This document shows, in pieces, positions 1-5,340 of a DNA stretch of 7,434 nucleotides (its first letter is position 1; each line of letters opens with the position of its first letter). A program made the translations under genes and the position numbers. This DNA is from Deltaproteobacteria bacterium. GTDB taxonomy: Bacteria; Desulfobacterota; Desulfobacteria; Desulfobacterales; Desulfatirhabdiaceae. The stretch lies in NCBI GenBank assembly GCA_026388755.1, contig JAPLJE010000535.1:1-7434 (forward strand), given 5' to 3'. The notes under the pieces were generated by a model. It did not search any database. It saw only the letters and a list, made by a program, of their open reading frames with translations, and was not told the origin of the DNA.

Positions 1-1
1 C

Positions 2-30
2 TATACACAGCGACTTAAGTTATTGCGCAT
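2..30 (+). repeat. Left terminal inverted repeat of the IS630 element
   Basis: This pairs with the reverse complement of 1088-1116, with 23 of 29 identical by hand alignment. The inner end ATTGCGCAT is perfectly conserved. It overlaps the last codons and the stop of the transposase gene. Confidence 0.8.
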
Positions 31-1060
31 AATTTCATTAGTGTTTCGCTTCCACATGTCCATTCATTAAATTTGCTTTCCACGGCGGACATAATGCTTT
101 CAAGAGTAGGAAAATACTCATTATGGGTACAGCACCTTCGAGTCAACTTCCATACCCGTTCAATCGGGTTGAGATCCGGACTGTATGGAGGTAAATAATC
201 CAACTCGAAACGATCAATACAATTTTCGCGATACTGCTGGTGCAGTTTCGCATGATGATAACGCGCGTTGTCAGAAATTACGACCACCTTTTTCCCAGTG
301 TGGCAACTAACTTTTCTGAGTTGTTTGATAAATTTCAAGAAAGTTTCTGCGTTGAACTTATCTTCTTCTCGACGGTACACAAACTTGCCATCTCGAAGAC
401 GGACAGCACCAAAGTAACCGACCTTTCGTCGAGTCGGTTCATGCATCAAAACCGGATCGTTTTCTTCGGGGGCAAACCACATACGGCAACGCGAACCGTG
501 CTGCTGGAAATGGACTTCATCCATTGCCCATAAGTCAATTTCCGAACTCGTTAAGATATTTCGGAGCTTTTTTTATATACAGCCTGTTGTTCAATGTCTG
601 CCTTTGCAATAATCGGTCTTGGCTTCCGCAACCGAAACCCAAGCTGGCGAAAGAGTCTTTGACTTTGGCGGACTCCAAAGTCAAAGTTAAATTGTTGCTT
701 AATAAATGCTGACAACGTTTTGCCGTCCCAGATATTTGTTGAAAACCCGGCATCCCGAGGGAGCTTTCGAAGAGCCATGTTGATAATATCCAGGTGATGT
801 TCTTTCAGTTTTCGAGGACGGCCAGGACGATCAGCATCAGCAAGTCCAGAGAAACCTTCTTGCTCGAAGCGATTCACCCAATATTGCACGCTTCTTGGTG
901 CATCTCCGAGCAACGAAGCAGCATCTGGACATGTCATGCCTTGTGCGACCAGCAAGACGGCATGAAGCCTGTGATCATAACGCGCTTCCTGAGATCGACG
1001 AATTTCGTCTTGAAGTGCGAGTACCATAGTACCTGAATCTGAGATGGTTAGAGCTTTCAT
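15..1060 (-). CDS. IS630-family transposase, made by -1 ribosomal frameshift
   Basis: This is a DDE transposase of about 348 residues when two overlapping frames are joined. The first frame (1060 down to 551) carries the N-terminal helix-turn-helix part: residues about 20-75 form the HTH and 76-88 a basic linker (RPGRPRKLK), followed by a winged-helix-like segment. The second frame (from about 570 down to 15) carries the RNase-H-like catalytic domain, with D181 in AMDEVHF, D264 in VISDNARYH and E301 in YSPDLNPIE. The D-to-E gap of 36 residues is typical of IS630. Without the shift the product stops at 169 residues and lacks catalysis. A shift at A7G gives KKKLRNILTSSEIDLWAMDE, which restores the family reading. 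I chose the Met at 1060 because a TATAAT-like -10 (1082-1077) would start transcription just upstream of it; the Met at 1078 is the alternative. No clear Shine-Dalgarno sequence is visible. Confidence 0.85.
541..574 (-). promoter_or_regulatory. Programmed -1 frameshift signal in the transposase
   Basis: On the minus strand a run of seven A followed by G (complement of 567-574) lies at the end of the upstream frame, read TAT AAA AAA AGC. One-base backward slippage of the lysyl tRNA on the A run opens the catalytic frame. Two bases further on, TCCGAA (complement of 560-565) and TTCGGA (complement of 541-546) form a perfect six-base-pair stem. The upstream-frame stop TAA lies in its loop. An A-run plus a following stem is the usual layout for frameshifting in IS elements. 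An ordinary inactivating indel in the A run cannot be excluded. Confidence 0.7.
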
Positions 1061-1087
1061 ATAGAAAGCATAGCACATTATATTAGC

Positions 1088-1116
1088 ATGCGCAATTAAT
1101 TATGTCGTCATGTATA
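1088..1116 (-). repeat. Right terminal inverted repeat of the IS630 element
   Basis: This is the partner of bases 2-30. It lies upstream of the transposase start and ends in TGTATA, so its outer TA matches the TA at bases 2-3. The matching TA pair fits the TA target duplication of this family. Confidence 0.8.
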
Positions 1117-1602
1117 AAACCTGAAATCCGTTTACAAATTGAATATACTTAGACTCAATGATAAAGTTGATGATAACCAATAATTCGGAACAAGATTGGT
1201 TTCAAATCAATTAATGAATTCTGTTTTAGTTTTTAGGTATCAAAAACGAAAACATATGTCCATATTTAAAACAAGCTAATTTAAAAAGTTTCAAATTCCG
1301 AGAAAATATTTTTCAATATTCTGTGAAATTATTAATATCTTTATTGGATCCACTTTGCGTCACCCAAGACCCCTCGAAAGTTGTGGAAGTTGAGATTCAA
1401 GCCTACCTTCGCAAATTTCGCAGGCGGTGCACCTTCGAACCTGCAGACGTGAGAAATTGCCCAGGATTATCACCGCACTGATTTCGGGGGATATCATAAC
1501 GATATATTGACTTTTGTTCTTTTCTGACAGATATGGATTTTTTATCTGCCGTTTTTTTATGTGATAGTTTCTTGCCAAGGTGTTTGAAGGACCCTATCGG
1601 AA
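1117..1602. other. AT-rich gap without a recognisable gene
   Basis: The first 230 bases are very AT-rich, with many stops in all frames and no credible ribosome binding site plus ORF. From about 1350 the composition becomes more GC-rich, with a short direct repeat ACCTTCG at about 1407 and 1431. Nothing there is recognisable. The only supported element is the repeat copy at 1481-1532. The sharp composition change near 1350 suggests a junction between DNA of different origin. Confidence 0.6.
1481..1532 (+). repeat. Dispersed repeat, copy A (RAYT leader only)
   Basis: This aligns without gaps over 52 bases to the copies at 4273 and 5402, with about 41 of 52 identical to the 4273 copy. Landmarks in order are ATTTCGG, ATCATA, TATTGACTTTT and TTCTGACA. 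The sequence after it (ATGG then T-rich) no longer encodes the transposase start seen after the copy at 4273. This copy is therefore only the non-coding leader. It contains TTGACT (1507-1512), which could act as a -35 element with the weak GATATG at 1530. Confidence 0.7.
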
Positions 1603-1603
1603 C

Positions 1604-1752
1604 ATGAGTAATTGGATTGAGGAGATGAAGTCTTTGTCAAAGACAAGGGAAAATCCCTTCAGTAACTTTACTTCTTCTACACGACCTGTTCGAAGTGCTC
1701 GAAGAAGTTCGGCAAGAATTACGTTGTCATCTTGCAGCCGTTGTCTTTCTAA
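1604..1752 (+). pseudogene. Possible decayed small zinc-ribbon protein gene
   Basis: Pieces that read like one short protein are spread over different frames: MSNWIEE from 1604, then DEVFVKDKGK from 1624 in another frame, then FYTTCSKCSKKFGKNYVVIL ending at a stop at 1750-1752. The CxxC followed by Lys and aromatic residues looks like half of a zinc ribbon. Joining the pieces needs at least two frameshifts and leaves a stop in between, so no functional product is expected. I do not recognise the family. The segment could also be chance. It ends just before the ribosome binding site of the flavoprotein gene. Confidence 0.3.
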
Positions 1753-1755
1753 GGA

Positions 1756-1772
1756 AAAGGATCTCAAACTTG
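1756..1772 (+). promoter_or_regulatory. Ribosome binding site and TTG start of the flavoprotein
   Basis: AAAGGA at 1756-1761, eight bases before TTG at 1770-1772, decides the start in favour of a non-ATG codon. The upstream ATG at 1695 has no purine-rich site before it. Confidence 0.6.
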
Positions 1773-2393
1773 GAGATCGATCTCAACAAGCTTCCTTCAC
1801 GGGATGCGCACGACTTGCTGACAAGTGCAATAATTCCGCGACCTATTGCCTGGGTGTCTTCGGTCAATGCTGAAGGTCACATTAATTTGGCCCCCTTCAG
1901 TTTCTTTACCGGCATCACGTGGTCTCCGGCCACGTTGGGTTTTTCAGTTGTCAACCGTCCGGACGGAAGTCGTAAGGATACAATACGCAACATCGAAGAA
2001 ACCAGAAACTTCGTCGTGAACATGGTATCGCAAGACTTGGTCTCTCGGATGATAGAAACGTCGTCGGCATTCCCATACGGAACCAATGAGGCAGACGAGG
2101 CTAACATTCCACTTATACAATCGACAATTGTTGCTGCTCCACGTGTAAAAGAATCAAGAGTTGCCTTTGAATGTACCCTTGAAAGAATCATTACTATTGG
2201 GAAGGGGGCTTATGCAGGGAATTTGGTCTTGGGATCCATCCTTTTGATGCATATCAAGGATGAGGTCTTGGAAGCGGGAAAAACTGTTGACCCGACAAAA
2301 TTTGATGTAATCGGCCGGCTGAGCGGCGGGACCCGCTTTTGCACGGTGAGATCGCTCTTCGAGATAGGAACTGAGGATGCAAAGGAAAGATAA
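1770..2393 (+). CDS. Flavin-reductase-like FMN-binding protein
   Basis: A soluble protein of 207 residues in the flavin-reductase-like family (split-barrel FMN-binding fold, DIM6/NTAB type). These proteins bind FMN and use reduced nicotinamide or serve as an oxidoreductase partner; the substrate cannot be read from sequence. Visible signature stretches are IIPRPIAWVSSV (21-32), NLAPFSFF (39-46), VNRPDGSRKDT (61-71), FVVNMV (81-86) and a C-terminal IGRLSGGTRFC (181-191). I chose the TTG at 1770 because family similarity begins at LEIDLNKLPSRDAHDLL and AAAGGA (1756-1761) sits eight bases upstream. An in-frame ATG at 1695 would add 25 residues unlike the family and overlap the decayed zinc-ribbon segment. 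Length and motifs look complete. It is followed by an attC-like hairpin rather than a U-tract terminator. Confidence 0.85.
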   Translation: MEIDLNKLPSRDAHDLLTSAIIPRPIAWVSSVNAEGHINLAPFSFFTGITWSPATLGFSVVNRPDGSRKDTIRNIEETRNFVVNMVSQDLVSRMIETSSAFPYGTNEADEANIPLIQSTIVAAPRVKESRVAFECTLERIITIGKGAYAGNLVLGSILLMHIKDEVLEAGKTVDPTKFDVIGRLSGGTRFCTVRSLFEIGTEDAKER

Positions 2394-2447
2394 TCAATCG
2401 CTTCACCTGACGCGGCAAAGCCGCGCCGGTGAGCTCAATCGATAGGG
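2391..2447 (+). repeat. attC-like long hairpin after the flavoprotein gene
   Basis: This is an imperfect palindrome between two genes. The inner stem is CGCGGC (2411-2416) with GCCGCG (2420-2425) around an AAA loop. The outer stem is TCACC (2403-2407) with GGTGA (2428-2432), separated by a TGA/CC internal loop. Flanking bases read GATAATC on the left and GATAGGG on the right, each close to integron core boxes (YAAC and GTTRGGY type) but altered. There is no T-tract, so it is not a standard intrinsic terminator. Layout and spacing fit a degenerate integron attC site, with the next gene starting nine bases later. A plain REP-like or mRNA-stabilising hairpin is the alternative. Confidence 0.45.
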
Positions 2448-2455
2448 TGCAAATA

Positions 2456-2865
2456 ATGAACACATACAAGGCCATCCCGAAAATTTGGTTTCGTTGGCTT
2501 TTCGTCGTAGTGATCGGCGTGATGCTGTTTGGCATAAGCATGGTCCTGACGCCTGGCCTGATCAGGGCGTTCTTCAGCCTGCTGGTATATTCATCGCCGG
2601 TGACCAGCTGCATGGTGTCCTCGGTGCCGTAATGTTCGGTTGGGGCGCGATTATGCTTATGGCTCTCTGCGGTCCTTTTCGGCGAGGCAGTCGAGAAGGT
2701 TGGAATATGCTTACGGTATCAGTTGCTGTTTGGTTCGTGCCAGATACCGTATTCTCGCTTGGGACCGGCTTTTGGCAAAACGCTGTATTGAACGCAGTAT
2801 TCGCTTTGCTTTTTGCAGTTCCGCTATCGGCAACATACAAGGCATTCGGAAATGAAGGAACCTAA
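2456..2865 (+). pseudogene. Frameshifted small integral membrane protein
   Basis: Two overlapping frames together read as one membrane protein of about 136 residues. The first frame from ATG 2456 gives a cytosolic start, a strong membrane helix (LFVVVIGVMLFGISMVL, about 14-30) and AFFSLLVYSS. The second frame, from about 2590, gives GDQLHGVLGAVMFGWGAIMLMALCGPFRRGSREGW, then two more hydrophobic stretches, and ends at 2865. The change from one frame to the next, plus the total length of 410 bases, implies loss of one base (or gain of two) near 2585-2600. The family is not one I can name; it resembles small uncharacterised four-helix membrane proteins often found as lone cargo genes. As written it would give a truncated protein. 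A sequencing error is possible. Confidence 0.65.
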
Positions 2866-2902
2866 TCTGCCCATGAAGCGGAGAAAAAAGGCAATGGATG
2901 AG

Positions 2903-2968
2903 TTAGATGGTCTCGTAAAAGTCAAAAGCCGGAAAAACCATCTCTCGAATTTTTACTTTCTGGTTCAT
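2903..2968 (-). CDS. 21-residue ORF with strong ribosome binding site
   Basis: The ORF begins 25 bases after the methyltransferase stop on the same strand. AAGGAG (complement of 2976-2981) lies seven bases before its ATG, the best spacing in the operon. The product reads MNQKVKIREMVFPAFDFYETI and stops. No membrane segment or known motif is visible. Its 3' part lies in a loose hairpin whose ends are GATGGT and ACCATC (2906-2911 and 2937-2942). It may be the 5' end of a third operon gene whose rest was lost when other DNA joined here, or a true small protein. I do not recognise it. Confidence 0.35.
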   Translation of the reverse strand: MNQKVKIREMVFPAFDFYETI

Positions 2969-2992
2969 CTCTATTCTCCTTAAATTTTTGGA

Positions 2993-3775
2993 TTATTGCT
3001 GATTGTGATTCCGAGGGAACCACTTGTATGGAATCAGCATCGGCACGTTGCGCTGGTAGTTTCGATACGCATCGCCAAAGGAAGCAATTAAGTCCCTTTC
3101 CTCCAGAAAAGTTCCGGTGATAATCCAAAATGTCCAGAGCCCATTAAAAAGCAATCGATCCGTGGTCACGGAAACTTGCGACCAAATCATCAGAAGACTA
3201 AAGAAGTAAAGCGGATGCCGGACCCACTGGTAAGTCCCCCGTACTGTAAAGAAGGATTCTTTTGCGGTCTTGCCCTTCAAGTAGCTCATAATTTCTTTAA
3301 TGCCAAGCGGATCAATTGGTCGCAAGGAACGGATGGTGAAATAGAAACCGGGAATGGAAAGGAAAAACAAGGCACGCATCATCCAATAAGCCGTTCCATC
3401 CAACTCAACCCGAAACGAAGTCGATTTTTGCCAGAAAAGCATGACTATCAATAAAAACGATCCGGAAAAAATCGAAAAGAATGCGTCGAGGTAATCCCGG
3501 GGAATAAAACCGGATAACCATTTGCGAAAGCCTTTGCGAATCATGAGGCTGTGTTGAAAGAAGAAAAGGAAACAAAGCAGGGTGTTGAGAAAAAGTTTCG
3601 TTTGTTCATCAAGGCATAGATCCATCTGGCTTGGCAATCCGGTATAAAGGAAAACAGCAAAAAGAGTCAGGGAAACGCCGCCCATTAAACTGGAAAGCGC
3701 CATCACCATATAAGAGGGGAAACAGGATTTTGACATGCATGCTGTATTTGTTGAAATCCGATTTTCAATCTTCAT
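2993..3775 (-). CDS. Membrane methyltransferase, ICMT/NnrU/MddA-like
   Basis: An integral membrane protein of 260 residues with about six hydrophobic segments (roughly 24-45, 60-78, 98-116, 130-149, 188-204 and 208-225). The C-terminal third carries the SAM-binding signature of the isoprenylcysteine carboxyl methyltransferase/phospholipid methyltransferase superfamily: VRGTYQWVRHPLY (178-190), LEERDL (224-229), then GDAYRNYQRNVPMLIP (234-249). The central QHSLMIRKGFRKWL (74-87) recalls NnrU and MddA (methanethiol S-methyltransferase) proteins, so a thiol or similar small soft nucleophile is a plausible substrate; this is inference. I chose ATG 3775 because GAAGGAG lies seven bases upstream; an in-frame ATG at 3817 would place the operator inside the coding region. 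It lies downstream of the ArsR gene, with its own operator copy in the 60-base gap. Confidence 0.8.
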   Translation of the reverse strand: MKIENRISTNTACMSKSCFPSYMVMALSSLMGGVSLTLFAVFLYTGLPSQMDLCLDEQTKLFLNTLLCFLFFFQHSLMIRKGFRKWLSGFIPRDYLDAFFSIFSGSFLLIVMLFWQKSTSFRVELDGTAYWMMRALFFLSIPGFYFTIRSLRPIDPLGIKEIMSYLKGKTAKESFFTVRGTYQWVRHPLYFFSLLMIWSQVSVTTDRLLFNGLWTFWIITGTFLEERDLIASFGDAYRNYQRNVPMLIPYKWFPRNHNQQ

Positions 3776-3793
3776 TGCTTTCTCCTTCTTATA

Positions 3794-3819
3794 ATGCATA
3801 AATGCACAATAATGCATAT
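3794..3819 (-). promoter_or_regulatory. Operator before the methyltransferase gene
   Basis: Bases 3802-3819 read ATGCACAATAATGCATAT, matching the ArsR promoter operator (4219-4236) at 17 of 18 positions. An extra half-site ATGCAT lies at 3794-3799. It sits between the ArsR stop and the methyltransferase ribosome binding site. A separate promoter is likely here, but I cannot assign convincing -35 and -10 boxes. Confidence 0.75.
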
Positions 3820-3835
3820 TTATGGTTAAAAAAAA

Positions 3836-4204
3836 TTACCGCTTCTTGGAACAGCAATCAGGCGGGCAGCAAACCGAGATGCATTTCTTGATTTGCGTTA
3901 GAAACTGTTCCAGCTTGTCAATAAATACCTGAGCATCAATACTGTAATACATGTGCCGTGTTTCTTTTTCACAGCATAACATACCGATCGCTTGCATTTG
4001 ATTCAGATGCCTTGAAACAACAGACCGGTCCTGAGGCATGTTTTCAGTAATGGAACCGATATCGGACCGCCCATGCAATATCAAATAAGATAAAATCTGA
4101 ATGCGGGCAGGTTCACTCAGGGTTTTAAAAAATCGAGCGTCATAGGCATCGGAAAACTCTTTCAGAATTTCGGCTCTTGTTTGTATTTGTTCTTTTGTTT
4201 CCAT
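3836..4204 (-). CDS. ArsR-family repressor with Cys-rich C-terminal tail
   Basis: A cytosolic winged-helix DNA-binding protein of 122 residues, the usual ArsR/SmtB length. The core reads FKTLSEPARIQILSYLI (26-42), a recognition region QDRSVVSRHLNQMQAIGML (58-76) and a wing ETRHMYYSID (81-90). The classical alpha-3 metal motif ELCVCDL is absent (the position reads SDIGSITEN). Instead Cys pairs occur at 77-78 and in the tail at 108, 112-113 and 117-118. Such a tail could bind a thiophilic metal or metalloid, or sense redox or reactive sulfur; this is inference. A 9+6+9 palindrome covers its own promoter and a near-copy precedes the methyltransferase, which indicates autorepression and joint control. 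Confidence 0.88.
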   Translation of the reverse strand: METKEQIQTRAEILKEFSDAYDARFFKTLSEPARIQILSYLILHGRSDIGSITENMPQDRSVVSRHLNQMQAIGMLCCEKETRHMYYSIDAQVFIDKLEQFLTQIKKCISVCCPPDCCSKKR

Positions 4205-4212
4205 AGACGCTC

Positions 4213-4241
4213 TTATATATGCACATTAATGCATATATCAA
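4213..4241 (-). promoter_or_regulatory. ArsR promoter with operator filling the spacer
   Basis: On the minus strand TTGATA (complement of 4236-4241) is followed after 17 bases by ATATAA (complement of 4213-4218). A palindrome with perfect nine-base arms, ATATATGCA and TGCATATAT (4215-4223 and 4230-4238), covers the spacer and both boxes, so repressor binding would block RNA polymerase directly. The predicted transcript start falls one or two bases before the ArsR ATG at 4204, suggesting a leaderless or nearly leaderless mRNA. This fits the lack of a good ribosome binding site. Confidence 0.75.
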
Positions 4242-4272
4242 GAAAATAATACACATTCCATCGGATTTCGGC

Positions 4273-4346
4273 ATTTCGGAGGACATCATACCTACTTATT
4301 GACTTTTTTCCTGTTCTGACAAAGGATATATGGTAAGAATCGTTGC
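4273..4346 (+). repeat. Dispersed repeat, copy B (RAYT leader plus first codons)
   Basis: This aligns gap-free over 52 bases with copies A and C (about 41/52 and 40/52 identical). It also shares with copy C the continuation TATGGYAAGAATCGTTGC, which is the start codon and first codons of a RAYT reading frame. This copy shows that the repeat is the upstream leader of a transposase gene and not a free intergenic repeat. Confidence 0.8.
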
Positions 4347-4419
4347 CCCGGATTGGACGCATCATAACACCCAGAGAGGGAATCGTCGTCAGCCGACCTT
4401 TGTTGGATGGGGCTTGTGA
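4330..4419 (+). pseudogene. Truncated REP-associated tyrosine transposase (RAYT), N-terminus
   Basis: The frame from ATG 4330 reads MVRIVAPDWTHHNTQRGNRR, then QPTFVGWGL and a TGA at 4417. RAYT/TnpA_REP proteins (Y1 HUH transposases related to IS200/IS605) characteristically begin with a basic MARxxxPGxxHHxTQRGNRRQ stretch, which this matches closely. Full-length proteins run to roughly 200 residues or more and carry HUH and catalytic Tyr motifs; only the first 29 codons remain here. The remnant is preceded by the intact leader repeat and followed by a second related fragment in another frame. Confidence 0.75.
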
Positions 4420-4446
4420 ATTATATATTGTGCGGAAATGAACTGG

Positions 4447-4511
4447 TTGGAATTTCCGCTTTCCCCGGTAAGAGTTTACATAACACCCAGAAAGGGATGC
4501 CCCGTTCAAAG
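4447..4511 (+). pseudogene. Second, more decayed RAYT N-terminal fragment
   Basis: In a different frame from the preceding remnant, bases here read VGISAFPGKSLHNTQKGMPR, resembling VRIVAPDWTHHNTQRGNRR of the remnant at 4330. The DNA also matches: CATAACACCCAGARAGGGA occurs at 4363-4381 and 4479-4497, 116 bases apart. There is no leader repeat of its own and no start codon in place. It could come from tandem duplication or from a second insertion followed by deletion. Confidence 0.5.
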
Positions 4512-4545
4512 TATAATTTAGATAAAAACCAAGAAGGGAAAGAAC

Positions 4546-5340
4546 ATGAAATCGAATTGTCCAACAACGGTATGGTTCAACGAACTAAAAAAGAAGTTTC
4601 ACCAGCATATTGAAAGAGCCCATGAAATTGAAAAAAATATATGCCCGATGTCCTGTTTTAAGGGCAGAATTGACGCCGAGTTTTTTAAGAAATTATCCTG
4701 CGACAAAAAACAGCGGAAAGCTATGAAGCGCGGCATTGTAAAAGACCTTTCCATTCAGTTTATGGACATCAGGGGATTTACCACGAAAACCGCAACAATG
4801 GCTCCTGATCGCATCATCACGCTTTTGGATATTTTTATCCCTGAAATGATCCATATCATCATCAACCGGCACAGGGGAATGGTTGACAAACTCCTGGGTG
4901 ACGGCATCATGGCACTTTATGGTCACCCTTATGCAACCGGTGATGAAATCATTCAGGCCATTTTTTCCTCAGTGGATATGCAGCAGGCGGCGTCTGCCAT
5001 GGGGCAGGTTCTGGAAATCAGCGGATATGATCCTATTGAAATCGGGGTGGGCGTCAATTGCGGCAAGGTGTTGATCTGCGAGGTGGGAGATATGAATTAC
5101 AGGGAATCCACAGTTATCGGGGCCCCAGTGAACCTTGCCTCAAAAATGGAAGATATGGCGCATGCCTATGAAATTTTACTTCCCTTGACAGTGTTGCCGG
5201 AAATAGAAAAAAGAAAACCCCGCATGACCCGGTATTTGAGCGATAAAGGGGTTCACCATAGGGTGGGGGTTTTGGGTTTTGACTGGGTTGGCTATCTTGA
5301 AAATGAGCCCAGGGAAGTGCCGGACTGGAAGATCGTATAA
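4546..5340 (+). CDS. Stand-alone class III adenylate/guanylate cyclase-like protein
   Basis: A soluble protein of 264 residues with a single class III cyclase domain (about 65-205) that would make cAMP or cGMP as a homodimer. Metal-binding aspartates are present: D74 in FMDIRGFT and D119 in VDKLLGDGIMALYG. K115 and T189 (STVIG) match the purine-selecting pair of adenylate cyclases. N196 of the VNLAS motif is present, but the transition-state Arg four residues on is Lys (K200, ASKME), and the usual Asp of VIGD is Ala193. The N-terminus has no membrane or known sensor domain but carries cysteines at 33, 37 and 52 (CPMSC), possibly a metal or redox site. The start is supported by AAGAAGGGA seven bases upstream of the ATG. 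Family assignment is firm; activity is uncertain because of the Lys. Confidence 0.85.
   Translation: MKSNCPTTVWFNELKKKFHQHIERAHEIEKNICPMSCFKGRIDAEFFKKLSCDKKQRKAMKRGIVKDLSIQFMDIRGFTTKTATMAPDRIITLLDIFIPEMIHIIINRHRGMVDKLLGDGIMALYGHPYATGDEIIQAIFSSVDMQQAASAMGQVLEISGYDPIEIGVGVNCGKVLICEVGDMNYRESTVIGAPVNLASKMEDMAHAYEILLPLTVLPEIEKRKPRMTRYLSDKGVHHRVGVLGFDWVGYLENEPREVPDWKIV

Larger units (their letters stand above)
2..1116 (-). mobile_element. Complete-looking IS630-family insertion sequence
   Basis: The element carries one transposase on the minus strand and is bounded by matching ends. Aligning bases 2-30 with the reverse complement of 1088-1116 without gaps leaves 23 of 29 positions identical, including a shared inner block ATTGCGCAT. 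Both outer ends read TA (2-3 and 1115-1116). IS630/Tc1-type elements insert at TA and duplicate it, so the mobile unit is probably 4-1114, about 1.1 kb, which is normal for the family. The transposase stop codon lies inside the left inverted repeat. The element seems structurally intact. Only one base of flanking DNA is visible on the left, so the insertion context there cannot be judged. Confidence 0.85.
4242..4545. other. Gap before the cyclase, filled by RAYT remnants
   Basis: The whole intergenic stretch is explained by one RAYT leader with its truncated coding start (4273-4419) and a second, more decayed RAYT start (about 4447-4511). A TATAAT box at 4512-4517, 28 bases before the cyclase start codon, may drive the cyclase gene. 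No good -35 is seen at the normal distance. Confidence 0.6.

Noticed and set aside
240..533. Plus-strand open frame of 97 codons
   Set aside because: It is a shadow of the catalytic half of the IS630 transposase on the other strand, with no ribosome binding site.
1695..1769. ATG at 1695 as start of the flavoprotein
   Set aside because: The 25 added residues do not resemble the family and overlap the decayed CxxC gene; the TTG at 1770 has a well-spaced ribosome binding site.
2403..2432. Intrinsic terminator at the GC-rich hairpin
   Set aside because: No T-tract follows on either strand; a cassette-type or REP-type hairpin fits better.
2922..3128. Minus-strand frame of 68 codons overlapping the methyltransferase end
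   Set aside because: It is an out-of-frame shadow of the methyltransferase C-terminus without a start signal.
3176..3454. Plus-strand open frame inside the methyltransferase
   Set aside because: No domain, no ribosome binding site, and it is antisense to a clearly conserved protein.
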